This document shows positions 36,526-44,190 of a stretch of 64,000 nt of DNA, piece after piece. Numbering within the stretch: position 1 is the stretch's first letter; every line of letters starts with the position of its first letter. The notes beneath the pieces were generated by a model that did not search any database, had not been told where the DNA came from, and saw only the letters and a list, made by a program, of their open reading frames with translations. Location: the NCBI RefSeq assembly GCF_947503125.1, contig NZ_CANNCR010000016.1, forward strand, positions 1-64,000. The letters are read 5' to 3'. The translations under genes were made by a program, and so were the position numbers. Source of the DNA: an uncultured Metabacillus sp. (lineage in GTDB: Bacteria; Bacillota; Bacilli; Bacillales; Bacillaceae).

Positions 36526-38063
36526 GGATACAATTGAATCGTAAATTGATCTTTCTTTTTCCAGTTTTGTTTACGTAGATAGGTTACTTTTTCAAGAATT
36601 GACTTTAACAATCGATTTTTCTTTTCAACATCTGATGTTTGATAATAAGCTTCAATAACACGTTTTACTCTTGGAATGTATTCATTGATATTTTTTTCAT
36701 ACATTTCTTCTTGTAAAATGTCCTTCTTTAGCTCCTCAATACTCGCTTCTAATTTCTTTATCTCAGTAACGACAACTTGTTGTCTTTCCATAAAAGTGTC
36801 AACATCGTACACGCCACGTTCTAAAAAAGTATGAAGATTGTTTTTTTGAATGGCTAATTCTCTTAGTTCTTTTTCTTTTCTCTCAATTGCCTTTTGTTTA
36901 ATAGGGATCACAGAATTATTTTTTCTATTTACTTGGTCATCTTCCATAATTTCCATATTATAAACAATTTCCTGTAAACCTTGTAAAATCTTCTCTTCAA
37001 CTAGATTTAAAGCAGCACCTTTTTGGATTCCTTTACATTGCGATTGCGCACATCGAATGAAATCATTTGGTCTATCTTTACGTGGTTGGTATAACATTGT
37101 ATAACCGCAAACCTCGCATAAAAGGATACCAGCTAAAGGATTAGAGAGAGTCTTATTATTTATTGTTGAAGGTCTCCACCTTCCAGAGTGAGCACGATTA
37201 GCTGCCTCCCATAGTTCTTGGGTAACTATTGGTTCATGTGCATTTTCTTTTATGATCCATTGATCTCGAGGCACTTTTTTACGTGTATATTTTCCATTTC
37301 GTTTTTGATACTTTACTTTACCCCAAATAATATGCCCAAGGTATACTTCATTTTTAATAATAGCCGTGATAGTTGAGGGAGCCCAAGTATCTTTAATAGG
37401 TGGTTTTATTTCAAGTTTGTCTAATTCTAAAGCAATAGCCTGCCTACCGTGACCATCTCTCATCATCTCAAACATCCTTTTAACAACCCAGGATGTTTCA
37501 GGATCAGGATATAGCTTTAACTTTTCGTCACGTAGATAGCCATATGGCGGCTTTTTAGAAACTGATTTACCTTCTGATACTGAATTTCTTCTACCGCCTT
37601 GTAATCGACGTGTAATGGCTTTTAATTCTTGCCTTGCAACTAAAGACTTTACTCCAAATACTAACTCCCAAGACTCTTCATCTGGATCATAGTATTCAGT
37701 AGGGGTAATAATTTTCGTTCCAGAGTATCGAAAAGCTCTGTCTAATAAGCCTTGATCTAACATATCACCACGACCAAGACGGTCAAGGTCCATAACAAGG
37801 ACTGCCTCTACAAATCCAGCTTCTAACCTCCTAATAAGTTCTTGAATTTTAGGGCGTTCAGATATAAATTCACCCGAAACTACTTCTTCATGTATTTCTA
37901 ATATGTTATGATTTTCTCTTTTTGCGATAGCTAATAACTGATTACGATGTTTTGAGAGGGTATCATACTCTAAACCTTCATCAGCTGCAGATCGTTCTTC
38001 CTCGATATCCTTACGACTTTTCCTTAAGTATATATCTATATCTAAATTAGTAGGTCTATACAA
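36516..38063 (-). CDS. int: Large serine recombinase (phage integrase)
   Basis: A 515-residue site-specific recombinase that inserts the phage DNA. The N-terminal resolvase domain has the catalytic Ser16 in YLRKSRKD and the arginine motif VLVMDLDRLGRGDM. A recombinase domain (YGYLRDEKLKLYPD and STITAIIKNEVYLGHIIW) follows, then a zinc ribbon (CEVCGY ... RCAQSQC) and a C-terminal coiled coil (about 385-460). The TTG at 38063 is chosen because AGAGGTGA lies 7 nt before it. The longer TTG frame at 38084 starts inside a region without a ribosome site. Its stop lies 13 nt beyond yhbH, as expected for an attachment site next to the integrase. Confidence 0.93.
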   Translation of the reverse strand: MYRPTNLDIDIYLRKSRKDIEEERSAADEGLEYDTLSKHRNQLLAIAKRENHNILEIHEEVVSGEFISERPKIQELIRRLEAGFVEAVLVMDLDRLGRGDMLDQGLLDRAFRYSGTKIITPTEYYDPDEESWELVFGVKSLVARQELKAITRRLQGGRRNSVSEGKSVSKKPPYGYLRDEKLKLYPDPETSWVVKRMFEMMRDGHGRQAIALELDKLEIKPPIKDTWAPSTITAIIKNEVYLGHIIWGKVKYQKRNGKYTRKKVPRDQWIIKENAHEPIVTQELWEAANRAHSGRWRPSTINNKTLSNPLAGILLCEVCGYTMLYQPRKDRPNDFIRCAQSQCKGIQKGAALNLVEEKILQGLQEIVYNMEIMEDDQVNRKNNSVIPIKQKAIERKEKELRELAIQKNNLHTFLERGVYDVDTFMERQQVVVTEIKKLEASIEELKKDILQEEMYEKNINEYIPRVKRVIEAYYQTSDVEKKNRLLKSILEKVTYLRKQNWKKKDQFTIQLYPKI

Positions 38064-38103
38064 TTTTAAATCACCTCTACACAATTATACAAATATCCAT
38101 ACA

Positions 38104-38131
38104 CGAAAAAAAGCCCGAATATGGGCTTGAT
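38104..38131 (-). terminator. Terminator of the ImmA-type gene
   Basis: On the minus strand AAGCCC and GGGCTT pair around a 6-nt loop followed by seven T residues, directly after the stop of the protease gene. Confidence 0.75.
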
Positions 38132-38135
38132 CTTT

Positions 38136-38630
38136 TTAAATTGATATAGACATTTGTTTTTTTAGATATTTTCGTTTCTCAATTTGTATTAATCGTTCAG
38201 TACATAATTCTGGGGTCACTTTAAACAAATGAACCATATTATCAATGACAGACGAATCATTTAAATCAATATAATGGAGCATATGATTTGGAATTGCCGC
38301 ATAACGGACAAAATTCCTAGCATCCCATTCCTGAAGCTGTCGAAATGCTTCTGGTATCATTCCCTGTCTACCAGAATGCCTAAGAATGTGACAAAGCTCA
38401 TGAAAAAAAATTTCACGTTGCTTAAGCTTGTCTTTACGAATATCGATTGTAATGGCTCTAAAGCGACCCACTACATCGTATCTACTAGGAATTTTATCCC
38501 TTTTTATAAAGATTTCATTCCTTTTTGCTATGTAATCTTCAGATATTTCACTTGGTTTTTTTATTTTTAGCTTCAAATAAAAAGATGTTACCCAGTCCTC
38601 TAGAGCTGTGGTTGGATAGACTTTACTCAT
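38136..38630 (-). CDS. ImmA/IrrE family metallopeptidase
   Basis: A 164-residue cytosolic protease-like protein with the zinc motif HELCH (His77, Glu78, His81) in EIFFHELCHILRHSG. ImmA of ICEBs1 and similar phage proteins cleave the lysogeny repressor after DNA damage, releasing the element. Here it is encoded with the repressor in the same minus-strand block, separated by the kinase gene, so it may inactivate the 40373-41056 product. The ribosome site GGGAG stands 8 nt before the ATG. A promoter of its own upstream is likely because the hairpin at 38682-38712 terminates the kinase transcript. Confidence 0.88.
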   Translation of the reverse strand: MSKVYPTTALEDWVTSFYLKLKIKKPSEISEDYIAKRNEIFIKRDKIPSRYDVVGRFRAITIDIRKDKLKQREIFFHELCHILRHSGRQGMIPEAFRQLQEWDARNFVRYAAIPNHMLHYIDLNDSSVIDNMVHLFKVTPELCTERLIQIEKRKYLKKQMSISI

Positions 38631-38681
38631 ATTACCAACTCCCTAGGACTATTATACGAATGTATGTTCCTTTTTTGCAAT

Positions 38682-38712
38682 AAAAAAATAACCCAATTAT
38701 AGGTTATTTTTT
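38682..38712 (-). terminator. Terminator of the HipA-HIRAN gene
   Basis: AAAAAATAACC pairs perfectly with GGTTATTTTTT across an 8-nt loop. On the minus strand it follows the stop of the kinase gene and ends in seven T. Confidence 0.8.
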
Positions 38713-40259
38713 CAATCTATTACTTCAACACTAATTTTTGCCCATTCATCTGGAGATGAATTTGAAATATCCAACTTTATGATCTTTGCTGTATACTTAG
38801 CACCATCTAATATCATCTTTTTAAATTCACAGGAGTAATATTTTGGTACATATCCTAATTTTACACTATCTGAAGAAAGAACCATTACAGCATTGTCATC
38901 ATGCTCATTAGCTGGATCTAATTCCATGCTTATAGTATCACCAACTTTTAAAGTATCACAAACGTTTTGGAAATCAGCATACCGAGCCCCAGCAAGATCA
39001 AAGGTAACCTCAAATGATTGTCCTTTCTTGTAAGAAATCTCTTTAACAAATTCAAATGTGTCAGTAGCAAGTCTACCTCGTGTAGCCTCAAGTATTTCCA
39101 TGTCTGTGCTTGTATTATTTAAGCCATACTCTATAAGGATTTCTCCATAATCAGGTCGTTTAGGTTGAGGTAACCGTTTTTTAATACTTGGAAAAATGTT
39201 TCCTTTAACTTCATAGTGTTGTTTTAAATTAGGAAAGTTTGGATAGTTTTGAAATCGATGTTTCACTGCTTCAGAAAGTTCAGGATCTTTATAATAAAAT
39301 TTATAAATATCACTGTCCTTATTATAAGTAAGTTTACCAACGGTGAACCGTGATCGAGTTTCAGGATCCTTCCATATTAATAACAAATCTGTTATTTCGC
39401 TTATCATATTATCACCCATTTTAATTAATATGTCTCTTCTTATCATAATAAATTGCTTTAGGAACTCTTTATGTATATTACTAACAAATTCTTTTGGGAG
39501 CTTTTCTACAATTGTATTTATAGATGAATCCGTTAACAAAACGAGCTGATTTAGTAATATAGAATACTCTTTTACATAGGTTGTAAAAATCTTCCTAACT
39601 AGGGAAAAGTGATTTTCTTGCCTTTTATCTAAGTAACCGATCTTTGACTTTCCTTTAAATATGTATCTTATCAGATTATCTCGTTTTTTCAATAGACTTT
39701 CTAAAGTTGTAATATTTAAGTCTCGTCCTAAAGAGGCACTATTGTCATATAGAGGGGAAATAAACTTCTTGTGTGTACCTTCGTGTCTAGTAATTCCCCA
39801 ATTATCTTGATGTCTATCTCCATTCGCAACCAATGCATCAAATAAAATACAAAATAAAAAATCTTCGATCACCAAGTCTTGCTCTTTCAAGACTTGATTT
39901 ATAAGTTGTATATTGTAACCTTTATTTTTATCATGGTCATAGTCATAAGGGAAGAAGGTACCACCGTCATAGTGTGAAAATCCACTCTTTTCATCAACAA
40001 AAAAGTAACTAATAGAACCTAACCTGCCATTTCTGATAGCTAAATCCACTTCAGCACAAGGAAAATCAATAACATTTGCTATCTCATAACAAAGTTTTTC
40101 TGCCCAGTGTTCTCCACGATCCTCACGTGGAAGTTTAAACATGACACTCCTTTTAGAGTTAGGTTCAATTAACCAAATTTTTTCGCGGTTCCCAGTCCCT
40201 TTACCTCTTTTTGCATCTACTTGCCAATCTGATACATCTATAATAGGATATGTCTCCAT
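38712..40259 (-). CDS. HipA-like kinase fused to a HIRAN domain
   Basis: A 515-residue protein I read as three parts. Residues 1-290 resemble the HipA/PI3-kinase-like protein kinase core: FKLPREDRGEHWAEKL with a possible ATP-anchoring Lys, the catalytic-loop-like ANGDRHQDNWG (Asp148, His150, Asn153) and metal-binding PLYDNSASLG (Asp172). Residues 300-400 form a spacer beginning FTVGKLTYNKD. Residues 415-513 are a HIRAN domain (FDLAGARYADFQ, LDPANEHDDNAVMVL, LGYVPK), a fold that binds DNA ends or damaged DNA in helicases. It sits in the phage lysogeny block between the repressor and the ImmA-type protease. A role in defence, toxin action or control of induction is inference. The fusion itself is seen. 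Confidence 0.72.
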   Translation of the reverse strand: METYPIIDVSDWQVDAKRGKGTGNREKIWLIEPNSKRSVMFKLPREDRGEHWAEKLCYEIANVIDFPCAEVDLAIRNGRLGSISYFFVDEKSGFSHYDGGTFFPYDYDHDKNKGYNIQLINQVLKEQDLVIEDFLFCILFDALVANGDRHQDNWGITRHEGTHKKFISPLYDNSASLGRDLNITTLESLLKKRDNLIRYIFKGKSKIGYLDKRQENHFSLVRKIFTTYVKEYSILLNQLVLLTDSSINTIVEKLPKEFVSNIHKEFLKQFIMIRRDILIKMGDNMISEITDLLLIWKDPETRSRFTVGKLTYNKDSDIYKFYYKDPELSEAVKHRFQNYPNFPNLKQHYEVKGNIFPSIKKRLPQPKRPDYGEILIEYGLNNTSTDMEILEATRGRLATDTFEFVKEISYKKGQSFEVTFDLAGARYADFQNVCDTLKVGDTISMELDPANEHDDNAVMVLSSDSVKLGYVPKYYSCEFKKMILDGAKYTAKIIKLDISNSSPDEWAKISVEVID

Positions 40260-40342
40260 AAGAGATCCTTTTCCCCTCCATTCTAAAACTTAACTTAAAA
40301 TCAGCAAACGATAATTCGAAGTTTTACTATATTTATAAAAAG

Positions 40343-40369
40343 AAAAAGACACCATTTCAATGTGTCTAA
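40343..40369 (-). terminator. Terminator of the repressor gene
   Basis: On the minus strand AGACAC and GTGTCT pair around an 8-nt loop, and TTTTTC follows. It lies directly after the repressor stop. Confidence 0.7.
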
Positions 40370-40372
40370 TTC

Positions 40373-41056
40373 TTAGTTGTTATTAGTATCTTTATTACGT
40401 TCTTTCGCTTTTTGTGCAACCCACTCAAAATGCTTCTTAACCTCAATCATATCTTCTGGAGAAAGGTTTTTCCATTCTTCAATATCAAAGAAACCAGAAT
40501 CTTCTATACCATATGTTTTTAATAGCTCACTTATTTCTGACAATGAATCAAATGGATTATCTTGATTAGGTTTAATTTCATATCTCCCTATTTTATCAAT
40601 ACGTAATACAGGTATGCCCGTTTGAAGTGAAGAACTTTGATTTTCAAGTGCTTGACGATACTTTTCAGAATATCTTGAAAAAACATTGTTAATTAAGTCT
40701 ATTTCATTTTCACTCAGTTTAATCTTACCTGATTCCCATTTATCAATAAGTTCTTTACTTACTCCTAACTCAGTAGCTAATTCTTCAGGAGTTAACCCGC
40801 AAAACTCTCGTGCCCTTTTTAGATTTTGAATAACAATTAATTGTGGGTATGCTTGATCTTCACCAGTTATTAAATAATCAATTGAAACATTAAAAATCTC
40901 AGCTAACTTTTGAGTAGTTGCATGATCAGGTTCTCTTTTGCTATTCGGATTTTCATAATGACCATATCCTTGTCTAGTTATACCTAACATTTTAGCTACA
41001 TCATCTTGAGTTAACTTTCTAGCTAACCTAAGTGACTTTAATCTATTAGCAAACAT
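40373..41056 (-). CDS. Phage repressor with two helix-turn-helix domains
   Basis: A 227-residue DNA-binding protein, the likely lysogeny repressor. Two XRE-type helix-turn-helix domains follow each other: about 5-70 (RKLTQDDVAKMLGITRQGYG) and about 78-130 (CGLTPEELATELGVSKELID). The C-terminal acidic region may oligomerise and lacks a visible Ser-Lys LexA-type protease pair, which fits inactivation by an ImmA-type protease instead of self-cleavage. The ATG at 41056 follows GTAGGTGAT. An earlier in-frame Met at 41095 has no ribosome site. Divergent from the Cro-like gene, with repeated operators between them. Confidence 0.85.
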   Translation of the reverse strand: MFANRLKSLRLARKLTQDDVAKMLGITRQGYGHYENPNSKREPDHATTQKLAEIFNVSIDYLITGEDQAYPQLIVIQNLKRAREFCGLTPEELATELGVSKELIDKWESGKIKLSENEIDLINNVFSRYSEKYRQALENQSSSLQTGIPVLRIDKIGRYEIKPNQDNPFDSLSEISELLKTYGIEDSGFFDIEEWKNLSPEDMIEVKKHFEWVAQKAKERNKDTNNN

Positions 41057-41088
41057 TTTATCACCTACTTTAATAATGAAATTATAAC

Positions 41089-41192
41089 GCAACAATTAGT
41101 TGCTATAAATAAATGCAACAAAATGTTTCATAAAATATTGACAGCTACATATTGTTTCTTGTAATATTAAGTCAACGCTACAAAATGTTTCG
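41089..41192. promoter_or_regulatory. Phage switch region: repeated operators and early promoter
   Basis: Three copies of a GCWACANNNTGTTTC motif occur at 41115, 41144 and 41177, with a GCAAC-ATTA-GTTGC-type palindrome at 41089-41103. The early promoter on the plus strand is TTGACA (41138) and TAATAT (41162), 18 nt apart, and the second operator fills its spacer. Repressor binding there would block early transcription. Symmetry AACA-NNN-TGTT suggests a dimeric XRE protein. Confidence 0.7.
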
Positions 41193-41209
41193 TTTAGTGA
41201 GGTGAAAAT

Positions 41210-41434
41210 ATGAGGAGAGATTGGCTAATTTCTTATAGAAAAAAATTCAATTTGACACATCAAAATATTGCAGATTCAATAAACGTTTCTCGTCAGTATT
41301 ATGGAATGATTGAAAGTGGCGAAAGAGATCCTAGCGTGGAAACTGCAAAAAAAATTGGAAATTTGCTTAATTTTAATTGGATAATTTTTTTTGAGAATAA
41401 AAGCAACAAAACGTTTCATGAGACATCTGCTTAA
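41210..41434 (+). CDS. Cro-like XRE transcriptional regulator
   Basis: A 74-residue single-domain helix-turn-helix protein (FNLTHQNIADSINVSRQYYG, MIESGERDPSVETAKKIG), divergent from the repressor, as Cro is in lambdoid and Gram-positive phages. It is the first gene of the early plus-strand transcript. GAGGTGA is the ribosome site. It should bind the same operators and shut off the repressor gene. A further operator-like site lies inside its 3' end (41403). Confidence 0.85.
   Translation: MRRDWLISYRKKFNLTHQNIADSINVSRQYYGMIESGERDPSVETAKKIGNLLNFNWIIFFENKSNKTFHETSA
41403..41418 (+). promoter_or_regulatory. Distal copy of the phage operator motif
   Basis: GCAACAAAACGTTTCA, one base from the first operator of the switch region at the core, lies inside the last codons of the Cro-like gene about 210 bp from the other copies. 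It may be a distant looping site. Confidence 0.5.
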
Positions 41435-41503
41435 TTAGAGGGTCCATTTTAATAAGATTTAGTTAAGTTTTTAGAAAAACAAGAACAGTAAAGAGGTGAC
41501 AGA

Positions 41504-41734
41504 ATGCTTGCAAGTACACTGATCCAACCGCATAAACATATCCCAAGGGGGAATGCGGGCATGGATAAACCTAAAAAAGAATTTCAATATGGTAATACAA
41601 CAGTCATCATCCACTCTCCATTAGTCATGATGAATGACAAAGAAAGAAAAAAATGGTTCAAGGATGAATGGGAAAAAGGAAATCCAGTCCTTAAAGATAT
41701 AGCAAATGCAGTTCATGATTGTTATAGAAATTAA
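41504..41734 (+). CDS. Hypothetical phage early protein
   Basis: A 76-residue acidic-basic mixed protein with a conserved-looking core (KKEFQYGNTTVIIHSPLVMM and DKERKKWFKDEWEKGNPVL). I do not know its function. The GAGGTGACAGA ribosome site supports the start. An internal Met at 41561 could be an alternative start. Plus-strand early genes of Gram-positive temperate phages often include such small proteins next to Cro. Confidence 0.72.
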   Translation: MLASTLIQPHKHIPRGNAGMDKPKKEFQYGNTTVIIHSPLVMMNDKERKKWFKDEWEKGNPVLKDIANAVHDCYRN

Positions 41735-41792
41735 ATTATTAGCGTCTAATTAAATATTACTGTATACAACTGAATAATTCGGAGGCGAAAAC

Positions 41793-42359
41793 ATGTCGAA
41801 CAAACCATATTCATTACACAATCTCAACCAAGAAATGAGGGATATGAGAATCCAATCTGACTTTAGCCAAATAGCACTAGGTCAGATCTTAGGCCGCACC
41901 CAAAAGCAAATGAGTGAAATTGAAAATGGCCTTATCGATCCTAGTCCAGAATTAGCTATTAATTGGTTTACTGCACTTGGAGCATTTGAACACGTTGATC
42001 TAGTTCATTACATATTCGACTTGCATCCACTAGCAGCCGCACCGATTGATCCAAGGCTAAATGAAGATCTTGGTAGAGCTATCCTAAATCTTAAACAACA
42101 GATCCAACACGCATTGGATTCGATAGAAAGCATCGAGGAATGGATATCTGATTTACGTCCAGGACAAGTCACAGAAGTTCCGATGAATGATTTTAAAGAA
42201 TTATATGATTTGTGCCCGGGTGTAAGGACAACTCTATATGCCTTAAATAGGGAGTTCGGAATTAATCTCAAAACGCTGTCCGATGATTGGACTAGAAAAT
42301 CAATTTCCCAAAGAGTAGCAATGCCAAGATATGAAGAAAGAAAATTAGTGAATGTTTAA
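41793..42359 (+). CDS. Second early XRE-type regulator
   Basis: A 188-residue protein with an N-terminal helix-turn-helix (residues 17-58: FSQIALGQILGRTQKQMSEI) and an all-helical C-terminal region of unknown role. A CGGAGGCG ribosome site precedes the ATG. It may modulate early phage genes or act as an antirepressor, which is inference. It is followed by another small hypothetical gene after 15 nt. Confidence 0.78.
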   Translation: MSNKPYSLHNLNQEMRDMRIQSDFSQIALGQILGRTQKQMSEIENGLIDPSPELAINWFTALGAFEHVDLVHYIFDLHPLAAAPIDPRLNEDLGRAILNLKQQIQHALDSIESIEEWISDLRPGQVTEVPMNDFKELYDLCPGVRTTLYALNREFGINLKTLSDDWTRKSISQRVAMPRYEERKLVNV

Positions 42360-42374
42360 GAAAGGGGAATAACG

Positions 42375-42725
42375 ATGAAGCAAACTATTAAACTAACTAA
42401 CTTACAAAAAGATATGTCAGTAATTGCAATGAGAAACTATCGTAAAACATTGAATGGTTTAGGACAGAAATTGTTTGATATTGCATTTAAGAAAGTCCAG
42501 CAAATGAATGAGGAAGTTAAACTAGATGGAATGGAAATGATTTATATAACTCAGTCCTTAAGGTTTCAAGGAAAAGAGTATGCTCAGTCTGGCAATCAAG
42601 AAATGGCAGTTTTATATAGAGAATTCGGAAATCGCATTGAATTGATCAGATTTGAATTTCAAAGAAGAAACAACCCTTTATTAAAAAATAAAAAAGCAGC
42701 AAGTGCTGGCACACTCACTGCTTGA
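42375..42725 (+). CDS. Hypothetical phage protein, helical
   Basis: A 116-residue protein predicted to be almost all helical, with a basic C-terminal tail (RRNNPLLKNKKAASAG). No recognised motif. AAAGGGGAA is the ribosome site. It is probably co-transcribed with the preceding regulator. Function unknown. Confidence 0.7.
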   Translation: MKQTIKLTNLQKDMSVIAMRNYRKTLNGLGQKLFDIAFKKVQQMNEEVKLDGMEMIYITQSLRFQGKEYAQSGNQEMAVLYREFGNRIELIRFEFQRRNNPLLKNKKAASAGTLTA

Positions 42726-42780
42726 CGGTAATACTGGTTAAACAACTCGGTACTATAATTCTACCATTTTCATTAAATAT
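42726..42780. other. Intergenic stretch before structured element
   Basis: AT-rich, no gene seen. Together with 42781-42951 it makes a non-coding stretch of 226 nt in an otherwise tightly packed phage region. Confidence 0.4.
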
Positions 42781-42870
42781 CGACAAGGATTTTAAGTTCT
42801 TGTCGTCATAACTAGGAGTGCTCTTATCCCCCTAACCCATTAAAAGAGTTCCCCTTCACTCCTGGTTATG
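42781..42870 (+). ncRNA. Tandem-hairpin structured RNA element
   Basis: The first hairpin is CGACAAG / CTTGTCG (42781-42805). The second has a 14-bp outer stem, CATAACTAGGAGTG with CACTCCTGGTTATG (one G-U), and an inner CTCTT/AAGAG stem around a C-rich loop (42807-42870). No T-run follows, so it is not a plain terminator. It may be a small RNA, a leader of the next operon or an antiterminator target. Functional role inferred from structure only. Confidence 0.45.
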
Positions 42871-42951
42871 CCGATGCGAACTTGTTATTAATACATATGC
42901 AACTTGAGGACAAGCTATGCATCAATTTTCAAAAAAAAGGAGGTTTTTTCT

Positions 42952-43053
42952 TTGAGCCCACTTGCTGTATACACATTAATTTTCCTTGGAATATGTTCTC
43001 TAATCATGTGGTTTTCAGTTAATGGGAAGAGGTCGGAAGAAAAGGGGAGGTAA
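42952..43053 (+). CDS. Small single-span membrane protein, 33 residues
   Basis: TTG start after a perfect AAGGAGG, product MSPLAVYTLIFLGICSLIMW plus a charged tail (NGKRSEEKGR). One transmembrane helix with positive-inside tail. Such small phage proteins occur in early operons, function unknown. The next gene's ribosome site (GGGGAGG) is inside its last codons, so translation is coupled. Confidence 0.65.
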   Translation: MSPLAVYTLIFLGICSLIMWFSVNGKRSEEKGR

Positions 43054-43054
43054 C

Positions 43055-43234
43055 ATGCTTTTTGAAGTTGATTTTGTAGTCAAAATAAAAAGCAATTTCA
43101 AGACGATCTACTCTACATTAGTGTTTGCCCACACAGTTAATGAATGTAAAGAGAGAGCTTCTGAAATTGCTAAAGAAAAGAGTTTGTTAAATACAAATAT
43201 TTATATTCAGGAATTAATTATTCCACAATCTTAG
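43055..43234 (+). CDS. Small hypothetical phage protein, 59 residues
   Basis: ATG at 43055 follows GGGGAGG, giving MLFEVDFVVKIKSNFKTIYS and a helical C-terminus. An alternative frame start at 43022 lacks a ribosome site. No recognised motif. It lies just before the replication genes. Confidence 0.65.
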   Translation: MLFEVDFVVKIKSNFKTIYSTLVFAHTVNECKERASEIAKEKSLLNTNIYIQELIIPQS

Positions 43235-43263
43235 TTCTTTGTAAAGGGAGTTGGTGGCAATCA

Positions 43264-44190
43264 ATGGAGTTTAGGAAACATATTTTAGACACTGTCACTG
43301 CATTTACAGGACAGAATAATGTTATTACCATCAATGTCATTTTTGTGGATTATTTAGGTGATATTGAGTCAGCTCTCATGCTTTCGCAGATTTTATATTG
43401 GTCAGATCGCACAAAATCTAAGGATGGTTATTTTTACAAGTCGGACGGTGAATGGTCCGAAGAAATTAAATTAAGTAAATACGCTATCCGAAAAGCTAGA
43501 AATAAACTAGAAAAACTAAAGATTATCGAAACCAAAGTAAAAAAAGCAGAAGGAAATCCAACAGTACATTATCGGTTAAACAAAGATCATTTTGTTGAAA
43601 TTTTTATTTCCTTTTTGCGAAATCAAAAAAACGGGTGTTCGAAATCGAAAAAACCAAATTTTGAATCCGAAAAATCTTTAACAGAGATTACTACAGAGAC
43701 TACAACAGATATTGCTGCTGCTAATAACGCGCACGCAGGAGAAAGTGACGGGGTGCCTACAACCGACCTTCCAAGTGGTGATTTCACACAATCAAGTGTG
43801 GGAGAAATATCACATACTCCTGATTATGAAGTTCCATTGCTTGAACATTTTATTCAACTTCGTGCACATGGGTTTGATTATTCTGCTAGTGATTTAGCTG
43901 CAGTTAAAGAAATATCAGCTGCAGGTGTCTCGTTAGATAACGCTAAGAACTGGTTATCAGAATGTTTCTCTAGTTATAAGCCCAAACACCCTAGAGACAA
44001 GATTAATAGTTTGTCTTATTGCGTTGGTTACATCTTGGACAAACAGTATATGCTATTGAACCCAAACGAGGGGGAGAACCATGGAAAAGAGATTCGCAAG
44101 CATAGAAGAGGCTATGGAGCACCTTCTAAAGAAAGTAAGTCTTATGAACAAGCAATGCGAGAGCTCCAGTCAGATCGAGACGCTTGGTGA
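43264..44190 (+). CDS. DnaD-like phage replication initiator
   Basis: A 308-residue protein with an N-terminal winged-helix replisome-organiser domain (about 1-115, IESALMLSQILYWSDR and LSKYAIRKARNKLEKLKIIE), a low-complexity Thr/Ser/Ala linker (about 140-185), and a C-terminal helical domain. It should bind the phage origin and recruit the helicase loader encoded next. No origin repeat is obvious by eye, but phage origins commonly lie inside such genes. Its last 110 nt overlap the following gene in another frame. Confidence 0.8.
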   Translation: MEFRKHILDTVTAFTGQNNVITINVIFVDYLGDIESALMLSQILYWSDRTKSKDGYFYKSDGEWSEEIKLSKYAIRKARNKLEKLKIIETKVKKAEGNPTVHYRLNKDHFVEIFISFLRNQKNGCSKSKKPNFESEKSLTEITTETTTDIAAANNAHAGESDGVPTTDLPSGDFTQSSVGEISHTPDYEVPLLEHFIQLRAHGFDYSASDLAAVKEISAAGVSLDNAKNWLSECFSSYKPKHPRDKINSLSYCVGYILDKQYMLLNPNEGENHGKEIRKHRRGYGAPSKESKSYEQAMRELQSDRDAW

